This document shows, piece by piece, positions 8,278-16,261 of a stretch of 19,995 bases of DNA (its first letter is position 1; every line of letters begins with the position of its first letter). The DNA is from an uncultured Bacteroidales bacterium (GTDB lineage Bacteria; Bacteroidota; Bacteroidia; Bacteroidales; Marinilabiliaceae), in NCBI GenBank assembly GCA_937892095.1, contig CALAVC010000141.1, forward strand, positions 1 to 19,995. Direction: 5' to 3'. Made by a program: the position numbers and the translations under genes. A model generated the notes under the pieces. That model was not told where the DNA came from. It saw only the letters and a list, made by a program, of their open reading frames with translations, and searched no databases.

Positions 8278-10479
8278 ATGAAGATGAATAATAAAACAAT
8301 CGGACGAATAGTTCTTGCCCTATACATATTAGTCTTATTAACACTTGGTACAGCCACCATAATTGAAAAAATTTATGGCACAACAGACATATATCATTCA
8401 TGGTGGTTTGCCACTCTGTGGGGACTTTTAACAGTTGGTGGATTATGTTATATGCTGAGGCAAAAGCTTTATGCTCGCCCAATAGTCTTTATGCTGCACA
8501 TTTCTTTTTTATTAATACTTATTGGTGCTTTTATCACCAAAATGTTTGGTCAGCAAGGTCGCATTCATGTGCGTATCGACGCTCCAACGAGCGAATATAT
8601 AGTTGAAGAAGATTCTCACAAATTGCCTTTCACACTAAGGCTCGACAGTTTTGCCGTTGAAAACTATCCAGGCACAATGTCGGCCATGGACTACGTTTCG
8701 CACGTGTCTTTTGTCGGTCAGAACGAAGTACATCGAGCACGTATATCGATGAACAACATTGCTGAGTATCAAGGCTTTAGGTTTTACCAATATGGATATG
8801 ACGAAGACGCACTCGGCTCACATTTTAGTGTGGCATATGACCCATGGGGAATAGGGATTACATACTTAGCCTACGCATTTTTATTCTTAACAATGTTTTT
8901 GCTTCTCGTCTTACCCAAAGAGGGTTTTAGACGTCAAATTGAAAAACTGCGTAGGCAGCCACAAGTGACCATTCTTTTGTTGGTACTATCGTTGCAAAGT
9001 TGCTCTCCGAGTCCCACTCCCGACAATGTTATTGCTCGCGATGATGCCCAAAAGATTTGCAGTTTATATACCTATTACAACGGGCGCATCTGTCCACTCA
9101 GCACCGTGGCTCGCGACTTTACAACCAAGATATGTGGTAAGCCCAGATATGCCAATTTGACTGCCGAACAAGTTTTTACAAGCATAATGTTTAGCCCACG
9201 AAGCTGGACAAAGATACCTATGATTATGGTAAAGCCCGAAGTGGCCAAACTTATTGGGAAGAAAGGTAAATACGTTTCGTATGAAGACTTTTTTAACCGA
9301 GGCGAATATAAGCTAAATGCATCTTTGGACAAGATACACAGAGGTGAGCTAACCAATCGTGCCATTGAGGAGACCGACGAAAAAATGAACCTCATGCGCT
9401 ACCTGTTTAGCAACCGAATGGTAAAAATTTTTCCTCATGCCACAAACAATGGCAACTTGCAATGGTTTGCCTCGGGCGATAATATGCCCACCGACATGAG
9501 TAGCGAAGAGTTTATGTTCATTCGCAACACACCCAATCTGATGGGAGAACTCATTAGCTTGGGCAACCACGAGAAACTGTCATACACACTCGACAAGATA
9601 CGTAAATATCAACAGAACAAAGCAAGTGAGGTATTACCAACCGACACAATTTTCAGAGCCGAGCAAACATACAACAAACTTGCGTATACACGATATATAG
9701 CAATGTTGCTTGCGACGCTTGGCATATTAGCTTTTGTATACTACACATGGCGTTGGACAAACGACAAGCAAATACACAAGTCGGTCAGTTGGCCCTTGCT
9801 GACAATCATTGTCGTGTCGCTCACATATTTATTGGTCGTTTTTATACTTCGCTGGCTGATTGGCTCTCACGTGCCACTATCCAACGGATACGAGACAATG
9901 CAGTTTATGGCAATGTGCATATTATTGCTCACACTCGTAATGAGTCGCCGAATGGTGCTCATTGTACCGTTCGGACTATTACTTGCAGGGCTTACTATGC
10001 TCGTATCAATGTTTGGCGAGAGCAATCCTCAAATAACCAATCTAATGCCTGTCTTGGCGTCGCCACTGCTTAGCATTCATGTTTGCGTCATTATGATTGC
10101 CTATTCACTATTTGCTTTTATGATGCTCGCAGGACTTACGGGGCTTTTCTTTGCCAAGAGAGAAAAATCGGCACTCTTAGCCGAAGTTAGCAAAACAATG
10201 CTATACCCAGCACTTTTCTTTCTGACTGCAGGCATATTCATTGGAGCAATATGGGCTAATCAGTCGTGGGGACGCTATTGGGGATGGGACCCCAAAGAAG
10301 TTTGGGCACTCATAACAATGCTCGTCTACGCAATCCCACTTCACGACAAGAGCCTACCTTGGTTTCACTCTACGCGCCACCTACACATATTTTTCATTGT
10401 GGCATTTGCCACAGTATTAATGACGTATTTTGGTGTAAACTTCTTGTTGGGAGGACTACACTCCTACGCCAACTCTTAG
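8278..10479 (+). CDS. ccsBA: Fused cytochrome c biogenesis protein CcsB-CcsA (system II)
   Basis: Inner-membrane haem exporter and cytochrome c synthetase that joins haem to CxxCH motifs in the periplasm. Of 733 aa, residues 1 to about 212 are the ResB/CcsB part, with membrane helices near 10-28, 42-60, 68-88 (H74 inside) and 191-212. Residues 242 to about 470 are a large extracytoplasmic domain. The CcsA part (about 471-733) holds the WWD haem-binding motif at 664-676 (W664-GRY-W668-G-W670-DPKEVW) and candidate haem-ligand histidines H531, H601 and H697/H701/H703. A short hydrophobic run ending in SLQSC (C242) resembles a lipobox inside the fusion. It lies next to the di-haem lipoprotein it most likely matures and is convergent with recG. 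Confidence 0.93.
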   Translation: MKMNNKTIGRIVLALYILVLLTLGTATIIEKIYGTTDIYHSWWFATLWGLLTVGGLCYMLRQKLYARPIVFMLHISFLLILIGAFITKMFGQQGRIHVRIDAPTSEYIVEEDSHKLPFTLRLDSFAVENYPGTMSAMDYVSHVSFVGQNEVHRARISMNNIAEYQGFRFYQYGYDEDALGSHFSVAYDPWGIGITYLAYAFLFLTMFLLLVLPKEGFRRQIEKLRRQPQVTILLLVLSLQSCSPSPTPDNVIARDDAQKICSLYTYYNGRICPLSTVARDFTTKICGKPRYANLTAEQVFTSIMFSPRSWTKIPMIMVKPEVAKLIGKKGKYVSYEDFFNRGEYKLNASLDKIHRGELTNRAIEETDEKMNLMRYLFSNRMVKIFPHATNNGNLQWFASGDNMPTDMSSEEFMFIRNTPNLMGELISLGNHEKLSYTLDKIRKYQQNKASEVLPTDTIFRAEQTYNKLAYTRYIAMLLATLGILAFVYYTWRWTNDKQIHKSVSWPLLTIIVVSLTYLLVVFILRWLIGSHVPLSNGYETMQFMAMCILLLTLVMSRRMVLIVPFGLLLAGLTMLVSMFGESNPQITNLMPVLASPLLSIHVCVIMIAYSLFAFMMLAGLTGLFFAKREKSALLAEVSKTMLYPALFFLTAGIFIGAIWANQSWGRYWGWDPKEVWALITMLVYAIPLHDKSLPWFHSTRHLHIFFIVAFATVLMTYFGVNFLLGGLHSYANS

Positions 10480-10481
10480 CA

Positions 10482-12569
10482 CTACGAAATTTGACTCCAA
10501 TCTTGTTTGTTCGCCGCCAATCGGCGCAACTGTTCACTCATAACGACACTGTCGGGGTGCGAGAGTGTAGGGTCTATTTTTAAGATTTCTTCGGCACAGC
10601 TACGAGCAAAATTTATAATCTCACTATCACGTGCAAGATTTGATATTTTCAACTTGAATGGCAAGCCGCTTTGTGCTGTACCCTCAAGGTCTCCGGGGCC
10701 GCGCAGACGAAGGTCGGCTTCGGCAATCTCAAAACCATCAGTAGTAAGACACATCGTTTCTATCCGCCTACGACTATCGCGCGACAGAGCAGAATCGGTC
10801 ATCAAGATGCAATAGCTCTGCGCTGCTCCACGTCCCACTCGACCGCGAAGTTGATGTAACTGACTGAGTCCAAAGCGTTCGGCACTCTCAATAATCATGA
10901 CTGTTGCATTGGGGACGTTCACACCCACCTCAATGACTGTTGTTGCAACCATTATCTGAGCAAGCCCACTGACAAACCGTTGCATAGCCTCGTCTTTTTC
11001 TGCAGGTTTTAGCTTGCCATGCACCATGCAGACATTATAGTCTGGAAAAGCATTGCACATATACTCGAAGCCTTGCTGAAGGTTCTTATAATCGAGTCTT
11101 TCGCTCTCTTCGATAAGTGGGTAGACCACATAAGCTTGCCGCCCCTCTTGCAGTTGTCGGCGGACGAAAGCATTCAGTCTGTTACGATTATTATGAAAAT
11201 AGTGTTCTGTAGTAACGGGTATACGTCCTGGTGGCATCTTGTCTATTACACTCACATCGAGGTCGCCATATATGGTCATGGCAAGCGTACGTGGGATGGG
11301 GGTGGCCGTCATGACGAGAATGTGTGGGGGGCATGTATTTTTGCTCCACAACATAGCTCGTTGTTGGACACCAAAACGATGTTGCTCGTCGATGACTGCC
11401 AAAGCCAGATTATGAAACGTCACCGTAGGCTCTATCAGAGCATGAGTCCCAACGACAATTTGAATGCTACCATCGGCAAGTCCTGATAGTATGTTGCGAC
11501 GCTCTTTTGTCTTGGTAGAGCCAGTCAACAAAGCCATACGTATGCCCATGCCACAAAGCTCCGACTGCAAACCATTATAATGTTGTGTGGCCAATATTTC
11601 GGTAGGAGCCATCAGACAGGCTTGCATGCCATTACCGCTAACAATGAGCATTGACATGAGAGCCACAAGTGTTTTGCCACTACCGACATCTCCTTGCACA
11701 AGCCTATTCATCTGTTGCCCACTACGCATATCGTTCCATATCTCATGAACTACACGTTTTTGTGCTCCTGTCGGCTCAAAACGCAAATGGTTTTTATAAA
11801 ATTCGTTTAGGTGAGTGCCTGCAGACGTAAGTCGAATACCAACAACGCTACGACGATTAATATTCTTATTGCGCAATAACGACAATTGGACGTAGAAAAG
11901 TTCTTCAAACTTTAGTCGGAAACGAGCCTGCTCAAGTTCCGCCATCGTGTGCGGAAAGTGAGCCACACGAATGGCATCGCGACGACGCATCAGGTTATGT
12001 TTTTCCACAAGCCACGACGGCAACGTCTCGCGTATTTCGTTTGGCAATATACTATTGAAGACGGCTTCAATTATTTTTTGCATACCACGACTATTGAGCC
12101 CTATTCGCTTCATTTGCTCCGTGGTATTGTAGATGGGTTGTAGCGTACCCGTAAGTTTTTGCATGTCGGGCGTACGAGTCATCTCGGGGTGCGTCATGCT
12201 AAGACGTCCTCCATAGACCACAGCTTTGCCAAAGAGCAAATATTCGTCTGTCCCATTAAGCGCACTCGCCATGCCGTCAATGTTGTTGAACCACACGACT
12301 TCAATAACGCCAGTACCGTCGGTAAATTTTGCGGTTAGACGACGCTTTGTGCCCACACCAACCACCTCGCGCGACATGAACCGCCCCACAAGCTGGATGT
12401 AGTTCATGTCTGCCACAATCTCATTAATTTTATACACTTTACTCCGGTCGACATAGCGAAACGGGAAATATTCCAAAGCATCTTCCCAAGTGGCTATCTC
12501 GAGTTCACGAAGCAATACCGCTGCACGCTTCGGACCAATCCCTTTTATAAACTGCAGATCGACAGACAA
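10482..12569 (-). CDS. recG: ATP-dependent DNA helicase RecG
   Basis: Branch-migration helicase that regresses stalled forks and processes Holliday junctions. With the chosen start it is 695 aa, the usual RecG size. In order: helix-hairpin-like FIKGIGPKRAAVL (residues 7-19), OB-fold wedge domain (about 57-134, IQLVGRFMSREVVG), Walker A GDVGSGKT (293-300), DEQH box (394-397), motif III TATPIPRT, then IEVGVNVPNAT and QLRGRVGRG of the second helicase lobe. There is no ATG near the family's normal N-terminus. The TTG at 12569 gives MSVDLQFIKGIGPKR, as in homologues; a longer TTG frame from 12632 adds 21 residues unlike RecG and overlaps the divergent gene. The stop is 2 bp from that of ccsBA. Confidence 0.93.
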   Translation of the reverse strand: MSVDLQFIKGIGPKRAAVLLRELEIATWEDALEYFPFRYVDRSKVYKINEIVADMNYIQLVGRFMSREVVGVGTKRRLTAKFTDGTGVIEVVWFNNIDGMASALNGTDEYLLFGKAVVYGGRLSMTHPEMTRTPDMQKLTGTLQPIYNTTEQMKRIGLNSRGMQKIIEAVFNSILPNEIRETLPSWLVEKHNLMRRRDAIRVAHFPHTMAELEQARFRLKFEELFYVQLSLLRNKNINRRSVVGIRLTSAGTHLNEFYKNHLRFEPTGAQKRVVHEIWNDMRSGQQMNRLVQGDVGSGKTLVALMSMLIVSGNGMQACLMAPTEILATQHYNGLQSELCGMGIRMALLTGSTKTKERRNILSGLADGSIQIVVGTHALIEPTVTFHNLALAVIDEQHRFGVQQRAMLWSKNTCPPHILVMTATPIPRTLAMTIYGDLDVSVIDKMPPGRIPVTTEHYFHNNRNRLNAFVRRQLQEGRQAYVVYPLIEESERLDYKNLQQGFEYMCNAFPDYNVCMVHGKLKPAEKDEAMQRFVSGLAQIMVATTVIEVGVNVPNATVMIIESAERFGLSQLHQLRGRVGRGAAQSYCILMTDSALSRDSRRRIETMCLTTDGFEIAEADLRLRGPGDLEGTAQSGLPFKLKISNLARDSEIINFARSCAEEILKIDPTLSHPDSVVMSEQLRRLAANKQDWSQIS

Positions 12570-12581
12570 GATTTTTGGCGT

Positions 12582-12589
12582 TATATTTG
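12582..12589 (+). promoter_or_regulatory. -7 box of the exported-protein gene
   Basis: TATATTTG is an exact TAnnTTTG match 36 bp before the ATG at 12626, predicting a leader of about 30 nt. No TTTG stands at the usual -33 distance. Confidence 0.45.
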
Positions 12590-12597
12590 CAAGGATA
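12590..12597 (-). promoter_or_regulatory. Near-consensus -7 box of recG
   Basis: On the minus strand TATCCTTG matches TAnnTTTG in all but one base and lies about 20 bp upstream of the TTG start at 12569. It abuts the rightward box, so the two transcripts would compete. A matching -33 box was not found. Confidence 0.3.
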
Positions 12598-12625
12598 AAA
12601 TTATCAATAAAAATAACGATTATAA

Positions 12626-14029
12626 ATGACAAAGTGCCTCGTCTTTTTCTGCCTCATATTTTTTTCAGCAATATGCATTTCTGCGCAAAACGAAAATATA
12701 AGTATGCTCAATAAGCAGACCGAGAACTTGTTGATTGCCACCGAATATCCCACCTTTTCATACGCCCTGCCAACTTGGCAAAAATCTGCCGAACAAATTT
12801 TATCGTCTTCGTCCGAACCTTGGGAAACGGACTTACTCAATCATGTTGTGGCTGACGACGTTGAGTTGTGGTATACGGTTTGGAGTAGTCAAAGACGAAA
12901 CATTTTTTTGTGGGTAATGCGCACAACGGGCAACGAAGGCACACAAGAAGTTCACGCCTTTGCCGACGACATTTCGCTAAGCAAGAAAAGCCATTCTCCC
13001 AAACTTGTTGTTTGCAACGACTACGAAGGACTATGTGGATTTAGTGTTGTAGACTCCATTACAGACGATGTCTTCTTGTCGGTTGCAGACCTTAAAAGCC
13101 GAGCAGCACTAAAAGTCATTAGCGATGTCAACAGTACTGCCGAGCGTAAAGAGGTTGCCGAAACAATATTAAAGGATAGGCTTGGGCGTTCGGCCGACGC
13201 GTTACTTAGCGACCTTAGCGGCATGCCTTCGCTCGCCGTTTGCGAAGATGAGCGCAATAATACACGCATAATTACCTACATGGTGGCCAATAAAGATTTT
13301 ACGTCACATTGTGGTGGTTGGGTCGTATCGGTAGGACGTAAGAACAAAAAGATTGTTTCGCCACTAACCGATGTAACCAGTCGCATAAGCCGACCAGAAC
13401 AAGCAACACTTTCGAGCAAAGCATGGTATGGTGCCATATACACACAAATGATACCCTTTAAGAAAAACAAGAAACAATATTATTTGCTGACTGGTTTTAA
13501 GGGTGCCGACTTGTCGGTCAAGACACGCGTCATCGATGTCATGACCGTCAACAATGGAGTTGTAACTTTTGGTGCCAAAGTTTTCCGCCACCCCAAGGCA
13601 ACATATAGTCGTCGAATTTTTCAGTATTCGACACATGCAAGTATGAATTTCTTTCTCGACAAAAAATCTGGTATGCTCGTCTTCGACCACTTGGAGCCAA
13701 GCGACCCACTCATGGCAGGTCAGCCAGCTTTCTATGGACCCGACCTAAGCTACGATGCCTATATGTACGACGAGGGAGTATGGAAATTTCAGTCGGACAT
13801 AGAAATAACAGAACAAATGGGTGCTAAGCCCAACAAAGAGATTGTCTCAGCACAAAGTGAACAAATAAAAAGCAACGCGCCGAAACGTCAGAATGGCTAC
13901 CAGAGTGGCAGTGCAAGCGGGAAAAGCTCTTCTTCGTCGCGTTCGAGTTCAGGCTCGTCAAGTAGCAAAAGTTCGTGGTTTGACAAGGGTAAGGGAAACA
14001 ACGCACCAAACATACGAAACAGAAGATAA
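12626..14029 (+). CDS. Exported protein of unknown function with Ser-rich C-terminus
   Basis: 467 aa, family not recognised. Residues 1-20 are a typical signal peptide (KCLVFFCLIFFSAICISA then Q21). Residues about 30-400 look globular and rich in beta strands (VELWYTVWSSQRRNIFLWVMR, GMLVFDHLEPSDP) with no catalytic motif that I know. From about residue 405 the chain turns low-complexity and basic: a run of Ser interrupted by Gly, Arg and Lys (SGKSSSSSRSSSGSSSSKSS), then FDKGKGNNAPNIRNRR. No Bacteroidota type IX sorting domain is evident. Repeated Tyr/Trp-rich segments and the modest size suit a conserved periplasmic or secreted protein. It is divergent from recG with abutting promoters and convergent with the glycosyltransferase gene, so it is monocistronic. 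Confidence 0.85.
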   Translation: MTKCLVFFCLIFFSAICISAQNENISMLNKQTENLLIATEYPTFSYALPTWQKSAEQILSSSSEPWETDLLNHVVADDVELWYTVWSSQRRNIFLWVMRTTGNEGTQEVHAFADDISLSKKSHSPKLVVCNDYEGLCGFSVVDSITDDVFLSVADLKSRAALKVISDVNSTAERKEVAETILKDRLGRSADALLSDLSGMPSLAVCEDERNNTRIITYMVANKDFTSHCGGWVVSVGRKNKKIVSPLTDVTSRISRPEQATLSSKAWYGAIYTQMIPFKKNKKQYYLLTGFKGADLSVKTRVIDVMTVNNGVVTFGAKVFRHPKATYSRRIFQYSTHASMNFFLDKKSGMLVFDHLEPSDPLMAGQPAFYGPDLSYDAYMYDEGVWKFQSDIEITEQMGAKPNKEIVSAQSEQIKSNAPKRQNGYQSGSASGKSSSSSRSSSGSSSSKSSWFDKGKGNNAPNIRNRR

Positions 14030-14071
14030 ACGGGAAGAATACATTGTGGAAACTATGTCCCAAGTTATCTC

Positions 14072-15037
14072 TTAGCTTTGCACACGTATCACACGCAACA
14101 ATCTTAACACCCTAAGAATCAACTTTTTAAAAGATTCACACCAGCTCCTTACGCGCCTATATATGGCCAACACCATTATTTCGACATTAGACATTATGCT
14201 ATGTAGCTCTTTGTCGAGTGCAGCATAAAAAGCTTTATCCTCACAATGTAGCAAACGTGCTCGTCGTCGCAGTACGTGGTATCGTCTGTCAAAAATGTCG
14301 TATTTAATAGTCCATAATGTTGGGCAACTCATACGCTTTTTTAGGATATTGTATGCTTGCACCTCTCCCCGAACAGAATCTATTGACGAAGGAAGAAACT
14401 TTCCTGTTGTCCACTCCCTATTGGTTGCGCTATTAGGGTTTTCTTCGTAGAAGTAAACGACGTAGTCCGTAACAGCCACATTCCCGTTACAACATGCCAT
14501 ATATTTAGCGACAAAAAGCATGTCTTCACTCCTTGTCAAGCCTTCATTAAAGCGGATGTTATTTTGTTCTATTGTGCTTCGCCTAAACATTTTGTTCCAC
14601 AAATAAAGACCAAGAGGCATAGTTTTTCGTAGCCACAAATCAAGGTTTTCTATCTTCGGGAATCGGTTTACCCCGTCAGTACTTGCAAATGCTCCGATGG
14701 CAAAGCATACGTCGTCGCGCATCAACTCGACAAGCACAGCAAGTGTTTGTGGGTAAATATGGTCGTCACTATCTAAAAAAATGACGTACTCACCCCCTGC
14801 ATTGTCAAGCCCAACATTTCGCGCACTACTTACACCACCATTAGGCTTCTTTATCTGTTTGTATCGCGACCGGTCAGCACTACAAAATTGCTCTACGACA
14901 CCGCATGTGCTATCTATTGAACCATCGTCGATAAATATTACTTCAAAATCTTGAAATACTTGTTCTTCAAGACTTCTTAGCAATGGCTCAATGAGCGTTT
15001 CTACGTTGTAGCAAGGGACAATGACCGAGACTTTCAT
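14072..15037 (-). CDS. Family 2 glycosyltransferase
   Basis: Inverting GT-A enzyme of 321 aa that adds a sugar from a nucleotide donor to a surface glycan; the sugar and acceptor cannot be read here. Motifs: N-terminal strand SVIVPCYN (4-11), nucleotide-binding DDGS (37-40), NGGVSSARNVGL (66-77) and the metal-binding DXD-type DSDD (89-92). The acceptor part holds SEDMLFV near 165-171, as in many GT2 enzymes. The C-terminus is a Leu/Arg-rich amphipathic stretch (KKLILRVLRLLRVIRVQS) that may touch the inner membrane. It stands alone rather than in a polysaccharide cluster; the PLD-like gene 70 bp upstream on the same strand may be co-transcribed with it. Confidence 0.9.
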   Translation of the reverse strand: MKVSVIVPCYNVETLIEPLLRSLEEQVFQDFEVIFIDDGSIDSTCGVVEQFCSADRSRYKQIKKPNGGVSSARNVGLDNAGGEYVIFLDSDDHIYPQTLAVLVELMRDDVCFAIGAFASTDGVNRFPKIENLDLWLRKTMPLGLYLWNKMFRRSTIEQNNIRFNEGLTRSEDMLFVAKYMACCNGNVAVTDYVVYFYEENPNSATNREWTTGKFLPSSIDSVRGEVQAYNILKKRMSCPTLWTIKYDIFDRRYHVLRRRARLLHCEDKAFYAALDKELHSIMSNVEIMVLAIYRRVRSWCESFKKLILRVLRLLRVIRVQS

Positions 15038-15107
15038 CTGTACACAATGCTAATAGAGGCAATGAAAGTTTTTAATGCTGAATGGAATAAGACCTTTTGA
15101 AAGACAC

Positions 15108-16010
15108 TCAATCCTCTTCGGGTCCGAACTTGCGTCCGTATTTTTTGCCACGCTTATACTTTGTCTTTTTGCGCGGTTGTGACCTGACGATGTTCGCTTG
15201 CCCACCATCATTTTCTTGTTGCACACCCTGACGGACAACTTCATTTGACGGCTCGTAGGCATAGTCGAAATGCAAATCTTCTTCCGAAAGTTTAGCCGAA
15301 TTGCCCTCATGTCCCCTACCCTTTTTTATTGGCTTCACACGCAGCCAATACATCTGTTCCCATAGGCGAGCAAACTCATCAATAAATCTATGTACAATGG
15401 TAAAATTTGTTGTCAGAATCAGGTTTTCCTGATTGTGTGCTTGTGCAGTATACGTCCAATTGTAGCTTCCCGAAAAAACAATTCGATTATCTATTATGCC
15501 AAATTTATTGTGCATGTGGTAGCGCGAATTATCAATCTTGACATCTATGCCATGACGAGCAAGCTCTTTTATTTGCGAACCTGCATCGCGCATCTTATTG
15601 TTGTCTGTCAGTATGCGGATTTTTATGCCCTTGTCGTGCACGTAGCGCAAACACTTACTCAGATTTTCGTCCGAAATGGTATATACGCACAGGTCGATAC
15701 ATTTCTTTGCCTGAGTTAGGTAAAATGCAATGTTTTGTGGGATGTCTTGTCCCGGACTGAACAATACTTCATGCAGTCGAAACGAATATTTCTCTATCTG
15801 AGCAAAAGTCGTCTCGAGCCAACGTATGGCCCGAAGCCCATCTCCACCCGTACCGAGCCTTTTGGCCTCTGTAAACAAGCGTGCTTTCAGTTCTCCTCGC
15901 TCTGCTCGGTCAAGTTCATTGAGTCGCATGACTATGCGCAACGGCAACTCGACATGCCTATCCAAATGGAAAATATCAGTAAAATATCCTACAACTTCTT
16001 CCACAATCAA
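15108..16010 (-). CDS. Phospholipase D-like protein with a single HKD motif (putative nuclease)
   Basis: About 300 aa. Residues about 75-225 form a PLDc_2-type domain with one HxKx4D motif: H167-N-K169-FGII-D174, followed by FSGSYNWT (179-186), the arrangement of Nuc/PLD6-like enzymes that need a dimer to build the active site. The N-terminal 75 residues are helical and unlike any signal peptide, so a cytoplasmic nuclease is more likely than a secreted lipase. The C-terminal tail is strongly basic (RKKTKYKRGKKYGRKFG), which suits nucleic-acid binding. There is no ATG at the N-terminus: TTG 16010 or GTG 16004 must be used, which the promoter at 16031 supports; the first ATG is at codon 28. The substrate is unknown. 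Confidence 0.82.
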   Translation of the reverse strand: MIVEEVVGYFTDIFHLDRHVELPLRIVMRLNELDRAERGELKARLFTEAKRLGTGGDGLRAIRWLETTFAQIEKYSFRLHEVLFSPGQDIPQNIAFYLTQAKKCIDLCVYTISDENLSKCLRYVHDKGIKIRILTDNNKMRDAGSQIKELARHGIDVKIDNSRYHMHNKFGIIDNRIVFSGSYNWTYTAQAHNQENLILTTNFTIVHRFIDEFARLWEQMYWLRVKPIKKGRGHEGNSAKLSEEDLHFDYAYEPSNEVVRQGVQQENDGGQANIVRSQPRKKTKYKRGKKYGRKFGPEED

Positions 16011-16030
16011 TCTTATTTATCGTACTTAAA

Positions 16031-16061
16031 CAAATGTAACACTATTCTACACATACTGAAA
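16031..16061 (-). promoter_or_regulatory. Promoter of the PLD-like gene
   Basis: On the minus strand TACATTTG (16038-16031) matches TAnnTTTG exactly, and TTTC (16061-16058) stands 19 bp upstream as a 3-of-4 -33 box. Transcription would start near 16024, just ahead of the TTG/GTG starts. Confidence 0.5.
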
Positions 16062-16198
16062 ATCAAATATTTGAAAATGATGGATACTACATTTCTCCAT
16101 TTAAAAGCAAAAAAAGAATAAAAACTATAATACTTTCTCTTAATTTGGGAACAATCAATTTTATCAACACAAATTAACTTTTTTCGGTCGAAAAATAT

Positions 16199-16206
16199 TA
16201 TCTTTG
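16199..16206 (+). promoter_or_regulatory. -7 box of the DUF349 gene
   Basis: TATCTTTG is an exact TAnnTTTG match about 56 bp before the ATG at 16262. A small inverted repeat, TTTTTCG-GT-CGAAAAA (16180-16195), lies just upstream and could be an operator or chance. The rest of the 250-bp gap (16011-16261) is AT-rich with no gene seen. Confidence 0.5.
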
Positions 16207-16261
16207 GAAATCTATAAATTCAAATTTAGTATTCATCTACGTCCACCCTCATTCTACAGTT

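Noticed and set aside
12570..12632. Longer TTG start for RecG
   Set aside because: The added 21 hydrophobic residues are unlike RecG N-termini and overlap the divergent promoters and gene.
14030..14071. Terminator between the exported-protein gene and the glycosyltransferase gene
   Set aside because: The 42-bp convergent gap has only a weak GGGA/TCCC pairing and no T tract.
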